DNA of 34,008 nucleotides from Spirochaetales bacterium (GCA_002688185.1 NZCE01000033.1:1-34008); one strand, 5' to 3'. Shown: positions 23,015-31,918, counted from the first letter of the stretch. Numbers and translations are program-made. The notes: generated by a model not told the origin, from the letters alone.

Positions 23015-24109
23015 CTACCCGCGGCCGTACGTAGGTGCTGGAGCCCCGGGGCGTATACAGAAAGTTTTTTTTACTTCAATACTTGTCGCGCCATCGTCGA
23101 GACTGTTCAATGCCGTGTAAATGGTGGATTCCAGCTGTTCCGGCGGCAATTCGGCCCGGGCGTTGAGAATCATCAGCGCCGATTGGCTATGAACTGGCAT
23201 TTCTATTCGCAAGTCTGGTGGTTGAGACGGCGAGGTTACGTTTCCCACAATGTAGCCCGTTTCTGATGAAAGGAGCAATTTCAGATGGCCGATTGAGCGG
23301 TTCGCATTCACCAGGCCCGCTTGGATACCGGAAAGAAGATCGTCGCACAGTTTTGCCCAATCCGGGTCGGTGTTCGAGATCTCTATCCCAAACTCACCGT
23401 TAAACCATCCAAGAGCCAATTCACCCTTTGTATATGTGTCATAATCTACATCTATGATCCGTGGCTCGCCGGCATCTGACTCAAGGATTTCGGCAAGCAA
23501 CTCGTCAACGCCGATTCCAAATCTGGCGGACAGAAATCTGATTCTCGCGTGCGGGAACTCAGCCTTAACATTACTCCGGAGATCGGCTATTGCATGCTCC
23601 TCCAGGAGATCGATTTTGTTGACGGCGATTATGTCCGATTCTTCCAACTGCATCCGATAAACATATGCAGTATATCTATTCAAGTCACCACCACCACCGC
23701 CCATGACGGTCGCAAGGCGCCAAGGATCGGCCAACACGGCGAGCGGCGAATGACGGAACTCAGAGGAAAAGAGCTCCCGCAGGGGCTGAAGGAGGGTCGC
23801 TGCCAAGTCCGTGCAACTCCCCACAGGTTCAGCGAGCAACACGTCAGCCATTGCAGCATCTTTTAGTGCTTTGGTGGCGTCTAGCAAGCCAAAAAAATTG
23901 CAGCAGAAACAGCTTCCGGCTACTTCTTCCACGTTTAGTCCGTGCCTCTTCAGGAGGGCTGTATCCACGAGGTCAGGCGCCTGATCGTTGGTGATGATGC
24001 CCACTCGTTTTCCATAAGCCATCAGCCTGCGTGCAGCCTCCCAGACCAATGTTGTTTTGCCTGACCCGAGGAATCCGCCGATAAATGCTATCCGTGGTGC
24101 CTGCCCCAT
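23015..24109 (-). CDS. COG0523 (CobW/P47K) G3E GTPase, putative metallochaperone
   Basis: The 364-residue protein has Walker A FIGGFLGSGKTTLVWEA at residues 9-25, the metal-binding C-x-C-C motif of the family in GSCFCCNFFG, a switch/Walker B segment DVLLAEPVGSCTD and the guanine-specificity motif VNKIDLL. A CobW C-terminal-like domain follows after residue 230. COG0523 proteins use GTP hydrolysis to insert Zn, Co, Fe or other metals into client proteins. I chose the ATG at 24109; a TTG at 24118 adds three residues only. No clear ribosome-binding site is present, and a TATAGT box ends eight bases upstream, so the message could be leaderless. The UxuA-like metal enzyme downstream is the obvious client candidate. 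Confidence 0.88.
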   Translation of the reverse strand: MGQAPRIAFIGGFLGSGKTTLVWEAARRLMAYGKRVGIITNDQAPDLVDTALLKRHGLNVEEVAGSCFCCNFFGLLDATKALKDAAMADVLLAEPVGSCTDLAATLLQPLRELFSSEFRHSPLAVLADPWRLATVMGGGGGDLNRYTAYVYRMQLEESDIIAVNKIDLLEEHAIADLRSNVKAEFPHARIRFLSARFGIGVDELLAEILESDAGEPRIIDVDYDTYTKGELALGWFNGEFGIEISNTDPDWAKLCDDLLSGIQAGLVNANRSIGHLKLLLSSETGYIVGNVTSPSQPPDLRIEMPVHSQSALMILNARAELPPEQLESTIYTALNSLDDGATSIEVKKTFCIRPGAPAPTYGRG

Positions 24110-24117
24110 GTTGCGCA

Positions 24118-24146
24118 ACTATACCACGTTTAAAATAAAAATAATA
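24118..24146 (-). promoter_or_regulatory. Possible promoter placing the COG0523 start at or near the transcript end
   Basis: On the minus strand TATAGT (24123-24118) ends eight bases before the ATG at 24109; the -35 position 17 bases further up (24146-24141, TATTAT) matches poorly. If used, transcription would start within a base or two of the initiation codon. This matches the absence of a Shine-Dalgarno sequence. Confidence 0.35.
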
Positions 24147-24154
24147 AGACTTGC

Positions 24155-24202
24155 TGCCGGTGCCCGGTGCCGGATGCCGGATGCCCGGTGCCGGATGCCC
24201 GG
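24155..24202. repeat. Heptamer minisatellite, seven units (first one short)
   Basis: The unit TGCC[C/G]G[G/A] repeats without gaps: TGCCGG, TGCCCGG, TGCCGGA, TGCCGGA, TGCCCGG, TGCCGGA, TGCCCGG. In one frame this yields the low-complexity HPAPGIRHPAPG pattern on the minus strand, which I recall from spurious proteins of some uncultivated and deltaproteobacterial genomes. It lies in the 273-base gap (24110-24382) between the divergent COG0523 gene and the heparinase-like gene. Confidence 0.9.
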
Positions 24203-24280
24203 TTTTTAAATGTCCGCCGTATTGATTTTGCATTTGCTATCGGACACTATGACAACACGGTGACCGGAGTCAGGCTCCCG

Positions 24281-24326
24281 TGGGCGGTCCCCCGCAGGCG
24301 GTCCCGCCGGGCAGGATTCCTGCGGG
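24281..24326. repeat. Composite palindrome with nine-base direct repeats
   Basis: GGCGGTCCC is duplicated (24283-24291 and 24297-24305). CCCGCAGG (24291-24298) is complementary to CCTGCGGG (24319-24326), and GCAGGA-T-TCCTGC (24311-24323) is a palindrome in itself. It may form a hairpin in the leader of the heparinase-like gene; the few T after it (CTTTATT) make a weak terminator at best. Confidence 0.65.
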
Positions 24327-24382
24327 CTTTATTCGACCGAAACTGCCCGAACCGGAAAACGCGTCCCTTAAGGAGCGGACTT

Positions 24383-26440
24383 ATGAAAGCGATTCCGATT
24401 AATGAGAGCGAGGCGATTTTTAAACGGTTTATGGACGTATATCGATCCGAGTTTCCTGCGTGGCAGGTGGAATCATCGCCGGGAGCAGATGTCAGGCAGT
24501 ATTGGTGCGCGGTTCAGGCTCGATGGCCGCGGGGAAACGGCAACAGGGTCTGCAGAATGGTTCGAGAGTGTGCCGCTGATCTTGACGGCTACGATCGACT
24601 GATTTTCAGGTTGAGTCTTCCATCCACGGCGGAAATCACATTGCGAGCGCGGGTGGACGGCGTAGAAAAAACGGTGATACAGGCCCAGAAGGGCCTTGAT
24701 GATTATGGTGAATATGAGGGACCGATCAGTGGATCTCGAATTCAACGACTGGAATTTGACATAATCGATTATGCTGATTCGCCGGGCAACTCATTAATGT
24801 CCTGGCTTGGTTTGGCAAACAGCACAAAACGGGAGGAAATGCTTGCCCGGGAAAATCCCTTTCTTGAAGCCTGGCAGGGCCTCGTGCTGCAATCACCATT
24901 AACTTCTCGACCGGAGCCCACTCTCGGGCTTTTCTTCAGCAACCACGACATGGCTGCAATCCGCAGCCGCGCATTTGTAGGTTTGCTCGATTCAGATGAG
25001 GGGCTGCTGAAAGTCGGCGTTGAGCATCTTTTGGCTGCAGTACATTGTGAATACTGGATTGACGGGCCTATTATGACGCTGCCGGGCGGAACCCATGAGC
25101 ATCGTGCATTTGTGGCGTATCGTGTGGCGTCAAATATTGTCTGTGGCCTCGATTGGGCCGGAGCGTTGCTCAACGACGCAGGCAGGGCTGCGGCGGCACA
25201 TGCGCTGGCCACAAAGGGTCTCCCGGCCTGTTTAATATCTCTTATGCGTCATGATTATATGCGGGACTGCAATCAAGGCACCTATATGGCTTACGGCGCG
25301 ATACTCATTGAGGCGGCTTTGGCCAAGCTGTGGCCGCCTCACGGCGGAGAGCTTATTGATGCAGCCAAACGAGCCGTGGATGAAACCGTCGAGCGCTATC
25401 TCGGTGAAGACGGTGGTGCATTTGGAGGTCCGGGGTACGTGTCCTCGACTATCAGCCATGCCATTATTGCCTATCAAGTGTATGCCCGGAATAAAGGGCT
25501 ATCCCTTGCCGAGGCTGTGCCCGAGAAGCTTTTGCGATCTGAGGCTTATTTTGCAACAATGTCTAGTACCGTGCCTCCCGTTGGCTCGAGTGTATGTGTC
25601 GCAGATGGAGGGCATCCGGGCGCGCTCGCCGGTATTCTCCCGAGAATCGCGGATCTCGAGAATATCGGTACGCCCGGGTCGGCCTTTAATTTGATATACG
25701 GCCCCGATACCTTGGACGCACCGGCGCCGAAACCACCGGTATTCTCACTGATGTCCGTTACCGGTCAGCTTTGCTCCTGCCGGCAAACTCGAGGGGGGCC
25801 GGTTCGGATACAGGTGATCGGCGCGCCACCGTTAGCGGGACACGCACATGAGGATAAGGGCAGCTTTATCATAGAGGCTTACCGGGAAGAAATTGCCATA
25901 GACCGCGGCCAGATTTCGTATAATGACCCACGCTGTGAGGTGATGTCCCACGCCCGGTATCATAATGTACTCTTACCTGACTATGAGGACGGCGGGCCGG
26001 CGCGACAGCAGAATCCCTGCAAGGTTTCTACGATTCCGGAAGGAAAGGGCGACGAGACATCTCTTGATTGCTCGCTGGATGGTTCGGGTCTCTATCCGGA
26101 GCTCGTATCTCACTGGACGCGGTCTATTCATAGCGCAACCGCCACAGAGTTTGTGGCTTCAGATCTCATGATCCGCCGAGTTTCCGGTACAGTGTCTTTC
26201 CATCTCCAGAGCAGAAATCCGTGGATTAAAACCGATACCGGCTGGGCCACGGAGGGAAAGAAGGCACGGCTGGATGTTTATCCCGAATGGGCGCCTATGT
26301 ATGCGTGGGGGGGAGAAGATTTTATAGAGGGTCACAAAGCAGCGGCGCATCATCTCATTCTCCGGGCCGCTCCGGGTATAAGGCATGAGCTCACCACCCG
26401 TCTGATTCTAAAGCCCGTTGGAGCAGGCCGGCAACAGTGA
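24383..26440 (+). CDS. Heparinase II/III-like protein (putative polysaccharide lyase), no signal peptide
   Basis: The 685-residue protein has a helical N-terminal toroid-like half (about 180-440) with conserved aromatic and His residues (LISLMRHDYMRDCNQGTYMA). The C-terminal beta-sandwich region is recognisable by GHAHEDKGSFIIEAYREE followed by IAIDRGQISY, the heparinase II/III signature with its His and Asp. Such enzymes cleave uronic-acid-containing polysaccharides by beta-elimination. I chose the ATG at 24383, with AAGGAG seven bases upstream; the frame stays open further upstream through the minisatellite but that part is not protein-like. Absence of a signal peptide is unusual for a lyase and implies cytoplasmic oligosaccharide substrates. 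Its stop overlaps the kinase start. Confidence 0.8.
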   Translation: MKAIPINESEAIFKRFMDVYRSEFPAWQVESSPGADVRQYWCAVQARWPRGNGNRVCRMVRECAADLDGYDRLIFRLSLPSTAEITLRARVDGVEKTVIQAQKGLDDYGEYEGPISGSRIQRLEFDIIDYADSPGNSLMSWLGLANSTKREEMLARENPFLEAWQGLVLQSPLTSRPEPTLGLFFSNHDMAAIRSRAFVGLLDSDEGLLKVGVEHLLAAVHCEYWIDGPIMTLPGGTHEHRAFVAYRVASNIVCGLDWAGALLNDAGRAAAAHALATKGLPACLISLMRHDYMRDCNQGTYMAYGAILIEAALAKLWPPHGGELIDAAKRAVDETVERYLGEDGGAFGGPGYVSSTISHAIIAYQVYARNKGLSLAEAVPEKLLRSEAYFATMSSTVPPVGSSVCVADGGHPGALAGILPRIADLENIGTPGSAFNLIYGPDTLDAPAPKPPVFSLMSVTGQLCSCRQTRGGPVRIQVIGAPPLAGHAHEDKGSFIIEAYREEIAIDRGQISYNDPRCEVMSHARYHNVLLPDYEDGGPARQQNPCKVSTIPEGKGDETSLDCSLDGSGLYPELVSHWTRSIHSATATEFVASDLMIRRVSGTVSFHLQSRNPWIKTDTGWATEGKKARLDVYPEWAPMYAWGGEDFIEGHKAAAHHLILRAAPGIRHELTTRLILKPVGAGRQQ

Positions 26441-28371
26441 GTAAACTAAAGATCATTGCCGGCCGCTACGAGCTCAAGGAACAGCTTGGGAGCGGTGGCG
26501 TTTCCACGGTTTATCGAGGGTGGGATATAGTCAAAAACGCGGAAGTTGCAGTAAAGGTAATCCATCCGCATCTCGCGGAAAACGAGGTGGTCGTGCAGCG
26601 GTTTAAGCAGGAATTGGCCATAACCCGAAAAATCCATCATAACGGAATAGTAGAATACTATGACATTTTGGAGCTTGAGGGAAATGTCTTCCTTACTCTC
26701 GAATATCTTGCAGGCGGTGATCTCAAGACAAGGATTCGAGATGGAGGGCCTCTGCCGGTTTCTGAATGTACGCGTATCGGTATCGAGATTCTCGAGGCTA
26801 TGCAGGCTGCTCACGAGCAGGGAGTCATTCATTGCGACATAAAACCTCATAATGTCTTATTTGATGGGGATGGACACATAAGAATCGCCGATTTTGGCTT
26901 CGCGCGATCTACTGCTGCTTTTGATTTGACCGGGCAACGGACTGCCGGAACTCCCGACTACGCCGCTCCAGAAGTCACAATGAATACCTTTCCCGACGCA
27001 CGATCAGATCTATATTCATTTGGCGTCACATTATTCGAGATGCTGACGTGCAGATTGCCGTTTCAATCCAACAATCCCCATGAAACTCTTTGGAAACATG
27101 CCAATATGACCCCACCTTCGGTTCGGGCATTTGAGCCCGGAACACCGGAGATCTTCGATCAAATAATTCAAAAGTCGATGGAGAAAAACTTATCTGATCG
27201 ATATCAGACGGCAAAAGAATTCTGCGATGCTTTGATGAGTCTATCACTGCCGAGCCCACCGGCTTCGGCCGCTACCCACCTTTGCGCCTACTGCGGCCAA
27301 CCGATTATTGATGCACTACCGTATTGCTTCTCTTGCGATAAGACTGAGACTATTCTGATAGCTGCGGCGCAGAGGAGAGTATCTTGCCGCGTGATTGTCA
27401 CCGGACCGGGAAAGCCCGGCGACAGGATGGACCCGGAGCTCAGACATCGGATCCTATCGCTAGTAGTGTCTGTCGGCGCCGAATCTTCGACTATCGAGAA
27501 AAAAATTCCAAGGTTGCCATTTGTTTTACTGAGCGACCTCTCCATTGAAAGCGCCGAAAAGGTAAAAAGTGAGTTGGCGCATCTGGGAGTTTTTGCCGAA
27601 ATCTCGGGGAAACCGTCGAAGCAATTAAAAAACACAGTGTTTGGCCTGTTTAACCGAAAACTCCTTGTGCTTTATCCGCGCTATTTATTGATTGGGCTTG
27701 GATCTGCAGCGGGGGGGCTATGGCAGATGATCGGCAGGGCACCCCCTTGGCTGCTCCTCGGCATTTTCTCAATTCTTGTACTTGTTGTACCAACCATATT
27801 GCGGCTGAGTTTCAAAAAACCTCTGGCAATACGTAAGGATCTGTTAGGAACCCACACGCTGGCGACGCTTCTCAAGCCGGTGCAACAACTGAATACTGAT
27901 CAGTTGAAACAATTGCTCAGACGCATAGCTGAGAAATTTGATGTTCTCTATAGCATGTCCCACGGCTTAACAGCCACTGTCTTAGACGACGCGCTTCAGG
28001 AAATTGCATCGTTATTTGAGACTGTTGGCGAGCTCGAAGCCGAGCTTCTAAAAATCGATGCTATGGGTGTCGGGAAAAACTTCGTCACGGGCGTATCCAA
28101 GGCCGTAGACGTCTCGCCGATAGCCAACCCGCATGGACCACAGCAGCTAACCAGCGGATATGAAGATGCTCTGACGGTTAGGAGAAACATCGAGAATACA
28201 TTGCAACAATACATCGATAAGATTCTCGCGTTTTCTGTCGGCATCGATCAGCTCAGCATCGCGCTCGCCGGTATTTCTGAAGGAAAGGCCCGGATTCTGC
28301 AGACGGAATTGGCAAAACTGTCCACTGCCCTTACCATCGAAACTGAAAGCATGCGGGAGTGGGTCGAGTGA
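26437..28371 (+). CDS. Hanks-type Ser/Thr protein kinase with zinc ribbon and membrane hairpin
   Basis: The 644-residue protein has a kinase domain at residues 10-265: glycine loop GSGGVSTVY, ATP-binding Lys40 (VAVKVIHPHL), catalytic loop HCDIKPHN with Asp134, Lys136 and Asn139, DFG at 152-154, and APE. The Arg of the usual HRD is Cys133, so it is a non-RD kinase that should not need activation-loop phosphorylation. A zinc ribbon follows (Cys283, 286, 297, 300), then an alpha/beta domain with RLPFVLLSDLSIESAEKV, two membrane helices at about 412-455 and a helical cytoplasmic tail. The GTG start overlaps the heparinase stop (GTGA). The protein most like it is the next gene product, a catalytically altered paralogue. 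Confidence 0.93.
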   Translation: MSKLKIIAGRYELKEQLGSGGVSTVYRGWDIVKNAEVAVKVIHPHLAENEVVVQRFKQELAITRKIHHNGIVEYYDILELEGNVFLTLEYLAGGDLKTRIRDGGPLPVSECTRIGIEILEAMQAAHEQGVIHCDIKPHNVLFDGDGHIRIADFGFARSTAAFDLTGQRTAGTPDYAAPEVTMNTFPDARSDLYSFGVTLFEMLTCRLPFQSNNPHETLWKHANMTPPSVRAFEPGTPEIFDQIIQKSMEKNLSDRYQTAKEFCDALMSLSLPSPPASAATHLCAYCGQPIIDALPYCFSCDKTETILIAAAQRRVSCRVIVTGPGKPGDRMDPELRHRILSLVVSVGAESSTIEKKIPRLPFVLLSDLSIESAEKVKSELAHLGVFAEISGKPSKQLKNTVFGLFNRKLLVLYPRYLLIGLGSAAGGLWQMIGRAPPWLLLGIFSILVLVVPTILRLSFKKPLAIRKDLLGTHTLATLLKPVQQLNTDQLKQLLRRIAEKFDVLYSMSHGLTATVLDDALQEIASLFETVGELEAELLKIDAMGVGKNFVTGVSKAVDVSPIANPHGPQQLTSGYEDALTVRRNIENTLQQYIDKILAFSVGIDQLSIALAGISEGKARILQTELAKLSTALTIETESMREWVE

Positions 28372-30098
28372 TAGGCGACTCAATAGGTAGATATACCGTA
28401 GAGAGGGAGCTGGGGTCCGGTCCGGTCGCAACGGTTTGGCTTTGCGAGGATGGAAATGACAGGGTTGCCATAAAACAGCTTCACCCGCATCTCGCTGATG
28501 ATGAAATTATTTACGAACGATTTGTTCGGGAGTTTCGGCTCGCTTCCGAGCTCAGCCACCCCAATATTGTAAAAATATATGATCTTATCGACGCCGATAA
28601 ATCACCGGGAATAATCATGGAGTATGTCAACGGCGGGAATCTTGCACGGCAGCCTCAGTTCGATCTTCAACGCTTCGTTATTCTCGCAGTGGCACTCGCC
28701 GGAGCTGTCGCATACGCTCATGACCGTGGCGTAGTACACAGGAATCTCGGTCCCGAGAACATCCTCGTAAATGCCGCAGGTGAGATAAAGCTCACGGATT
28801 TTGGCTCTGCCCATATCGGTGACCTTATGGGCCTTACCACGTCCACCATGTTTTCCCGGTCGCCTGCTTATGTCGCGCCTGAAGTCATGTCAGGCCAAAC
28901 TACCGACCCGCGCTCCGATCTCTATTCCATAGGTGTGATCCTCTATGAACAACTGACCGGAACTTTGCCGGAAATCCGAACGTATCAGAACAGCGCCTCG
29001 CCCGAAGATGCGAAGTTTGAGAAAATACCGAAGACCGCCCCGCCGTGGCTTGTTGAGATCATCCGCGCTTTACTCGTGCCGGCGGAGAAACGGATTCAAA
29101 CCGCGGGAGGTCTCTTGGCGCTAATAAAAAGTCGGCGGCGGCCCACCGAAAAGAGGAATCGGTACTGTGTGCACTGCAAGAAAGAAACCCCTTTTTCACT
29201 ACCGGTCTGTGTCCACTGCGGCGAATATAGAATCTCCGTACCACGTTGGGAGAGAGCCGATGCAGAGTCGTTGGTATTGAAATCTATAAAAGAGAACGAT
29301 GAGGTTTTCGCAGATTTTGTCTTCATATTACGCTGCATCTCGGGTAATCAATCGGTTTCGCCAAATATACTCACTGGAGATATTCGGCTGTATTCAAAAG
29401 AGGAGAAACGACGGGGCATCCGTCTTCCGGTGAGGATAATCGACAACATAGGTCCTGAGACGTCGGATCGACTTATCCGGCTTTTCGAGAGAAACGGCTC
29501 GACAAAAATCCACATCCATAGACGGCTTACCACCAAGCTCACCTCGAGGGAAAAACGTGGTCCGCTCATTGCAACTAACAATGTTCCTCTCTATCCGCCG
29601 GAGGAGATAATCAATCTCAAAGGTCATCTGCAAAACGCAGCGGTGGCGGGCGGCAATTTCTATACCGATATTCTGGCGACTACGTTTCGCATACGGTTGG
29701 CGCTTCCTGAAGACAAATTCCTTGACCGGCAGAAACTTTTAATTGAGACGATGCTCGACCAGATAAAGAATCTTGGAGTGGAGTGCAAACGGGCATCAGA
29801 GTTTCTAAAGAATATATCCCTAGGGCAGCTATATGGGTCGATCGTCGCCCTCAATAGGCGAATAGAAAAAAGCATAAAACACATCGAGATTGAAACATTG
29901 ATCCGCGAAAAAACGCGACTCAAGGAGATGTTTGAGCGCTTTCGACAGAGAGAACGGGCACTTTCGGGAAAAATCGCGCTGCTCTGCTCCGTCCGGTCAG
30001 CGTTAGAAAGTGCGGCGGAATCAGAGATGAAAGGGAAAGATTTTGATCGGATTCTTTTGGATCTTTCAAAAAAACTCAGTGCAGAGCTACTAAGATAG
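28368..30098 (+). CDS. Pseudokinase: Ser/Thr-kinase paralogue lacking catalytic Asp and Lys
   Basis: The 576-residue protein has the same order of parts as its neighbour: kinase fold (5-255), zinc ribbon (Cys267, 270, 281, 284) and an alpha/beta domain with RLPVRIIDNIGPETSDRL. It then has a long charged coiled coil (about 465-545), but no membrane helices. ATP-site residues are partly kept (Lys36 in VAIKQLHPHL, DFG Asp144, Asn131). However, the catalytic loop reads HRNLGPEN: the proton-accepting Asp is Asn126 and the Lys is Gly128, and the third glycine of the ATP loop is Ala. Phosphotransfer should be lost, so it is probably a regulatory partner or scaffold for the active kinase. I chose the GTG at 28368 (overlapping the kinase stop, GGGAG eight bases before). 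Confidence 0.9.
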   Translation: MIGDSIGRYTVERELGSGPVATVWLCEDGNDRVAIKQLHPHLADDEIIYERFVREFRLASELSHPNIVKIYDLIDADKSPGIIMEYVNGGNLARQPQFDLQRFVILAVALAGAVAYAHDRGVVHRNLGPENILVNAAGEIKLTDFGSAHIGDLMGLTTSTMFSRSPAYVAPEVMSGQTTDPRSDLYSIGVILYEQLTGTLPEIRTYQNSASPEDAKFEKIPKTAPPWLVEIIRALLVPAEKRIQTAGGLLALIKSRRRPTEKRNRYCVHCKKETPFSLPVCVHCGEYRISVPRWERADAESLVLKSIKENDEVFADFVFILRCISGNQSVSPNILTGDIRLYSKEEKRRGIRLPVRIIDNIGPETSDRLIRLFERNGSTKIHIHRRLTTKLTSREKRGPLIATNNVPLYPPEEIINLKGHLQNAAVAGGNFYTDILATTFRIRLALPEDKFLDRQKLLIETMLDQIKNLGVECKRASEFLKNISLGQLYGSIVALNRRIEKSIKHIEIETLIREKTRLKEMFERFRQRERALSGKIALLCSVRSALESAAESEMKGKDFDRILLDLSKKLSAELLR

Positions 30099-30109
30099 GA
30101 GGAGTATTG

Positions 30110-31918
30110 GTGAATCACGGCAGCTTGGTTTTATATAAAGGCAGAATCGCGTTGGTGAAGTCCGTTTCAGAAAAAATCGTCATCGAAGAATCGAATGGCA
30201 AGCAAACCAGAGTGCGTCCAAAGGATGTTGTCGTGATCCACCCGGGACCCGCCGATAATGTTCCTGAAATCCGCCGCGCCGACGATGATTTACTTATACA
30301 AACATGGGAGCTGATGGCCGGTGAACAGACAACACTTAGCGACGTTGCCGAGCTTGCGTACGGAGAGTTCACACCGGTAACGGCCTCAAGCACTTGGACG
30401 TTTATCATAGAGCAACCCTATTTCACTGGAACACCGAATTTATTGCAGGCGGCCACTCCGGATGCGATAAAACGGCTCCATGAACGCGAACGGGAGAGAG
30501 CGTCAGCGGACCGCGCGAGATTTGAGTTTTTGCAGCGGCTTGCGAATGGCACCACCACCGTGGAGGACCGTGGAATGTTTGGCGAAATTGAGGCATTTGC
30601 CCTTGGGCGTTCTCAAGCATTAGGACTCATGCGCGACTTGAGGAAGAAAGAGACGGAGGAAGAAGCGCACGCGCTGCTCCTTGATGCGGGTATCTGGGAC
30701 GGAGCTATCAATCCTTATCCGGCCAGGGCCGGATTAGGCCTCGATGACCTCGCCGAAGACATTCCCATGCCAGACTTAGCCGGCCGACGCGATCTCACCA
30801 AAATGATCTGCTATGCAATTGACGATGAGGACACTACCACGCCTGACGACGCCATCAGTTGGCATGATAATGCCCTCTGGATTCACGTAGCGGATGCGGC
30901 CGCATTAGCGCCACCGGGTAGCGGTCTCGATGTCCGGGCCCGTGCCAAAGGCGCCACCCTTTATCTCCCCGATCGTGTTTTCCATATGATGCCAGAGAAG
31001 GCAACAGAACGTCTCGGACTTGGCATTTCGGATGTGTCGCCGGCACTCTCATTTAAAATTGCGGTGGATGAATTGGGAGTTCCAAAACTGGAAGATATTG
31101 CAAAATCAATGATTCGCGTAGAACGGTGCAGTTATCGTCGCGCGGAAGAAATGCTCGAGGAGAGTCCACTTTGCGAGATCGACGCCTTTCTGCGATCATA
31201 TAGAGAACGACGGTTTAGCAACGGTGCCGTACGATTTAGTTTGCCCGAGGTCCGAATTCGAGTGGGCGAAAACCATCGTGTCGATATTGACCCTCTCTAT
31301 GAAGGAGAAAGCCGTTTCATCGTGCAGGAGGCCATGGTGGTAACCGGAGAGGCCGTCGCTCGATGGGCAATGAAGCATCAAATACCGATTCCATTTTCAA
31401 CCCAGCAGTCCGGTGAGATTGGGAAACCGCCGGTGACCCTATCGGAAATGTGGTCGGCCCGAAAAAAGCTAAGAAGAAGTGAAATCGGTACCACACCAGG
31501 GTTTCACGCCAGTCTTGGGATACCATTCTACAGCCAGTCGACGAGCCCGCTTCGAAGATACCAGGACCTACTCACACACCAACAGGTGAGTACTTTTCTT
31601 GAAGGAAAGCCCGCGTTGGGTACCGATGAGCTTATGTCGCGTCTCGGTGAGACTTTGGATACGGTTCGATTGGTACGCCGGGTTGAAACGCTTTCGAATA
31701 GACATTGGACCATGGTGTATCTCATGCAGCATCCCGGATGGACCGGTGACGCCGTTGTGGTGGAGGTCGCGAAAAACGGCTGCATCTGCATGATCTCCGA
31801 GCTCGGGCATGATGTCAAAATCCATCAAAGGGAAAAAGTGTCACGTGATGATAAACTGAAAATTAAGCTCGAGGAGGTTAACCTTCCCTACTTGGAGGCC
31901 ACTTTCTCTGTGGTGTAG
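30110..31918 (+). CDS. RNase II/RNase R-family (RNB domain) ribonuclease
   Basis: The 602-residue protein starts with a small SH3/KOW-like beta domain (GSLVLYKGRIALVKSV), then a helical region, then the RNB domain at about 215-525. It ends with an S1-like domain (GDAVVVEVAKNGCICMI). The metal site reads YAIDDEDTTTPDDAIS; compared with the canonical ID-P-ED-x-x-D-x-DDA, the second of the four Asp residues is Thr. The substrate-contacting STSPLRRYQDLLTHQQ is intact. It should degrade RNA 3' to 5', with possible change in metal binding. AGGAGG overlaps the pseudokinase stop and lies six bases before the GTG chosen as start (a TTG three bases earlier is too close). It closes the coupled heparinase-kinase-pseudokinase set. 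Confidence 0.9.
   Translation: MNHGSLVLYKGRIALVKSVSEKIVIEESNGKQTRVRPKDVVVIHPGPADNVPEIRRADDDLLIQTWELMAGEQTTLSDVAELAYGEFTPVTASSTWTFIIEQPYFTGTPNLLQAATPDAIKRLHERERERASADRARFEFLQRLANGTTTVEDRGMFGEIEAFALGRSQALGLMRDLRKKETEEEAHALLLDAGIWDGAINPYPARAGLGLDDLAEDIPMPDLAGRRDLTKMICYAIDDEDTTTPDDAISWHDNALWIHVADAAALAPPGSGLDVRARAKGATLYLPDRVFHMMPEKATERLGLGISDVSPALSFKIAVDELGVPKLEDIAKSMIRVERCSYRRAEEMLEESPLCEIDAFLRSYRERRFSNGAVRFSLPEVRIRVGENHRVDIDPLYEGESRFIVQEAMVVTGEAVARWAMKHQIPIPFSTQQSGEIGKPPVTLSEMWSARKKLRRSEIGTTPGFHASLGIPFYSQSTSPLRRYQDLLTHQQVSTFLEGKPALGTDELMSRLGETLDTVRLVRRVETLSNRHWTMVYLMQHPGWTGDAVVVEVAKNGCICMISELGHDVKIHQREKVSRDDKLKIKLEEVNLPYLEATFSVV

Noticed and set aside
24167..24382. Upstream in-frame extension of the heparinase-like protein
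   Set aside because: It would translate the heptamer minisatellite and the palindrome; the ATG at 24383 has a good AAGGAG and begins the protein-like sequence.
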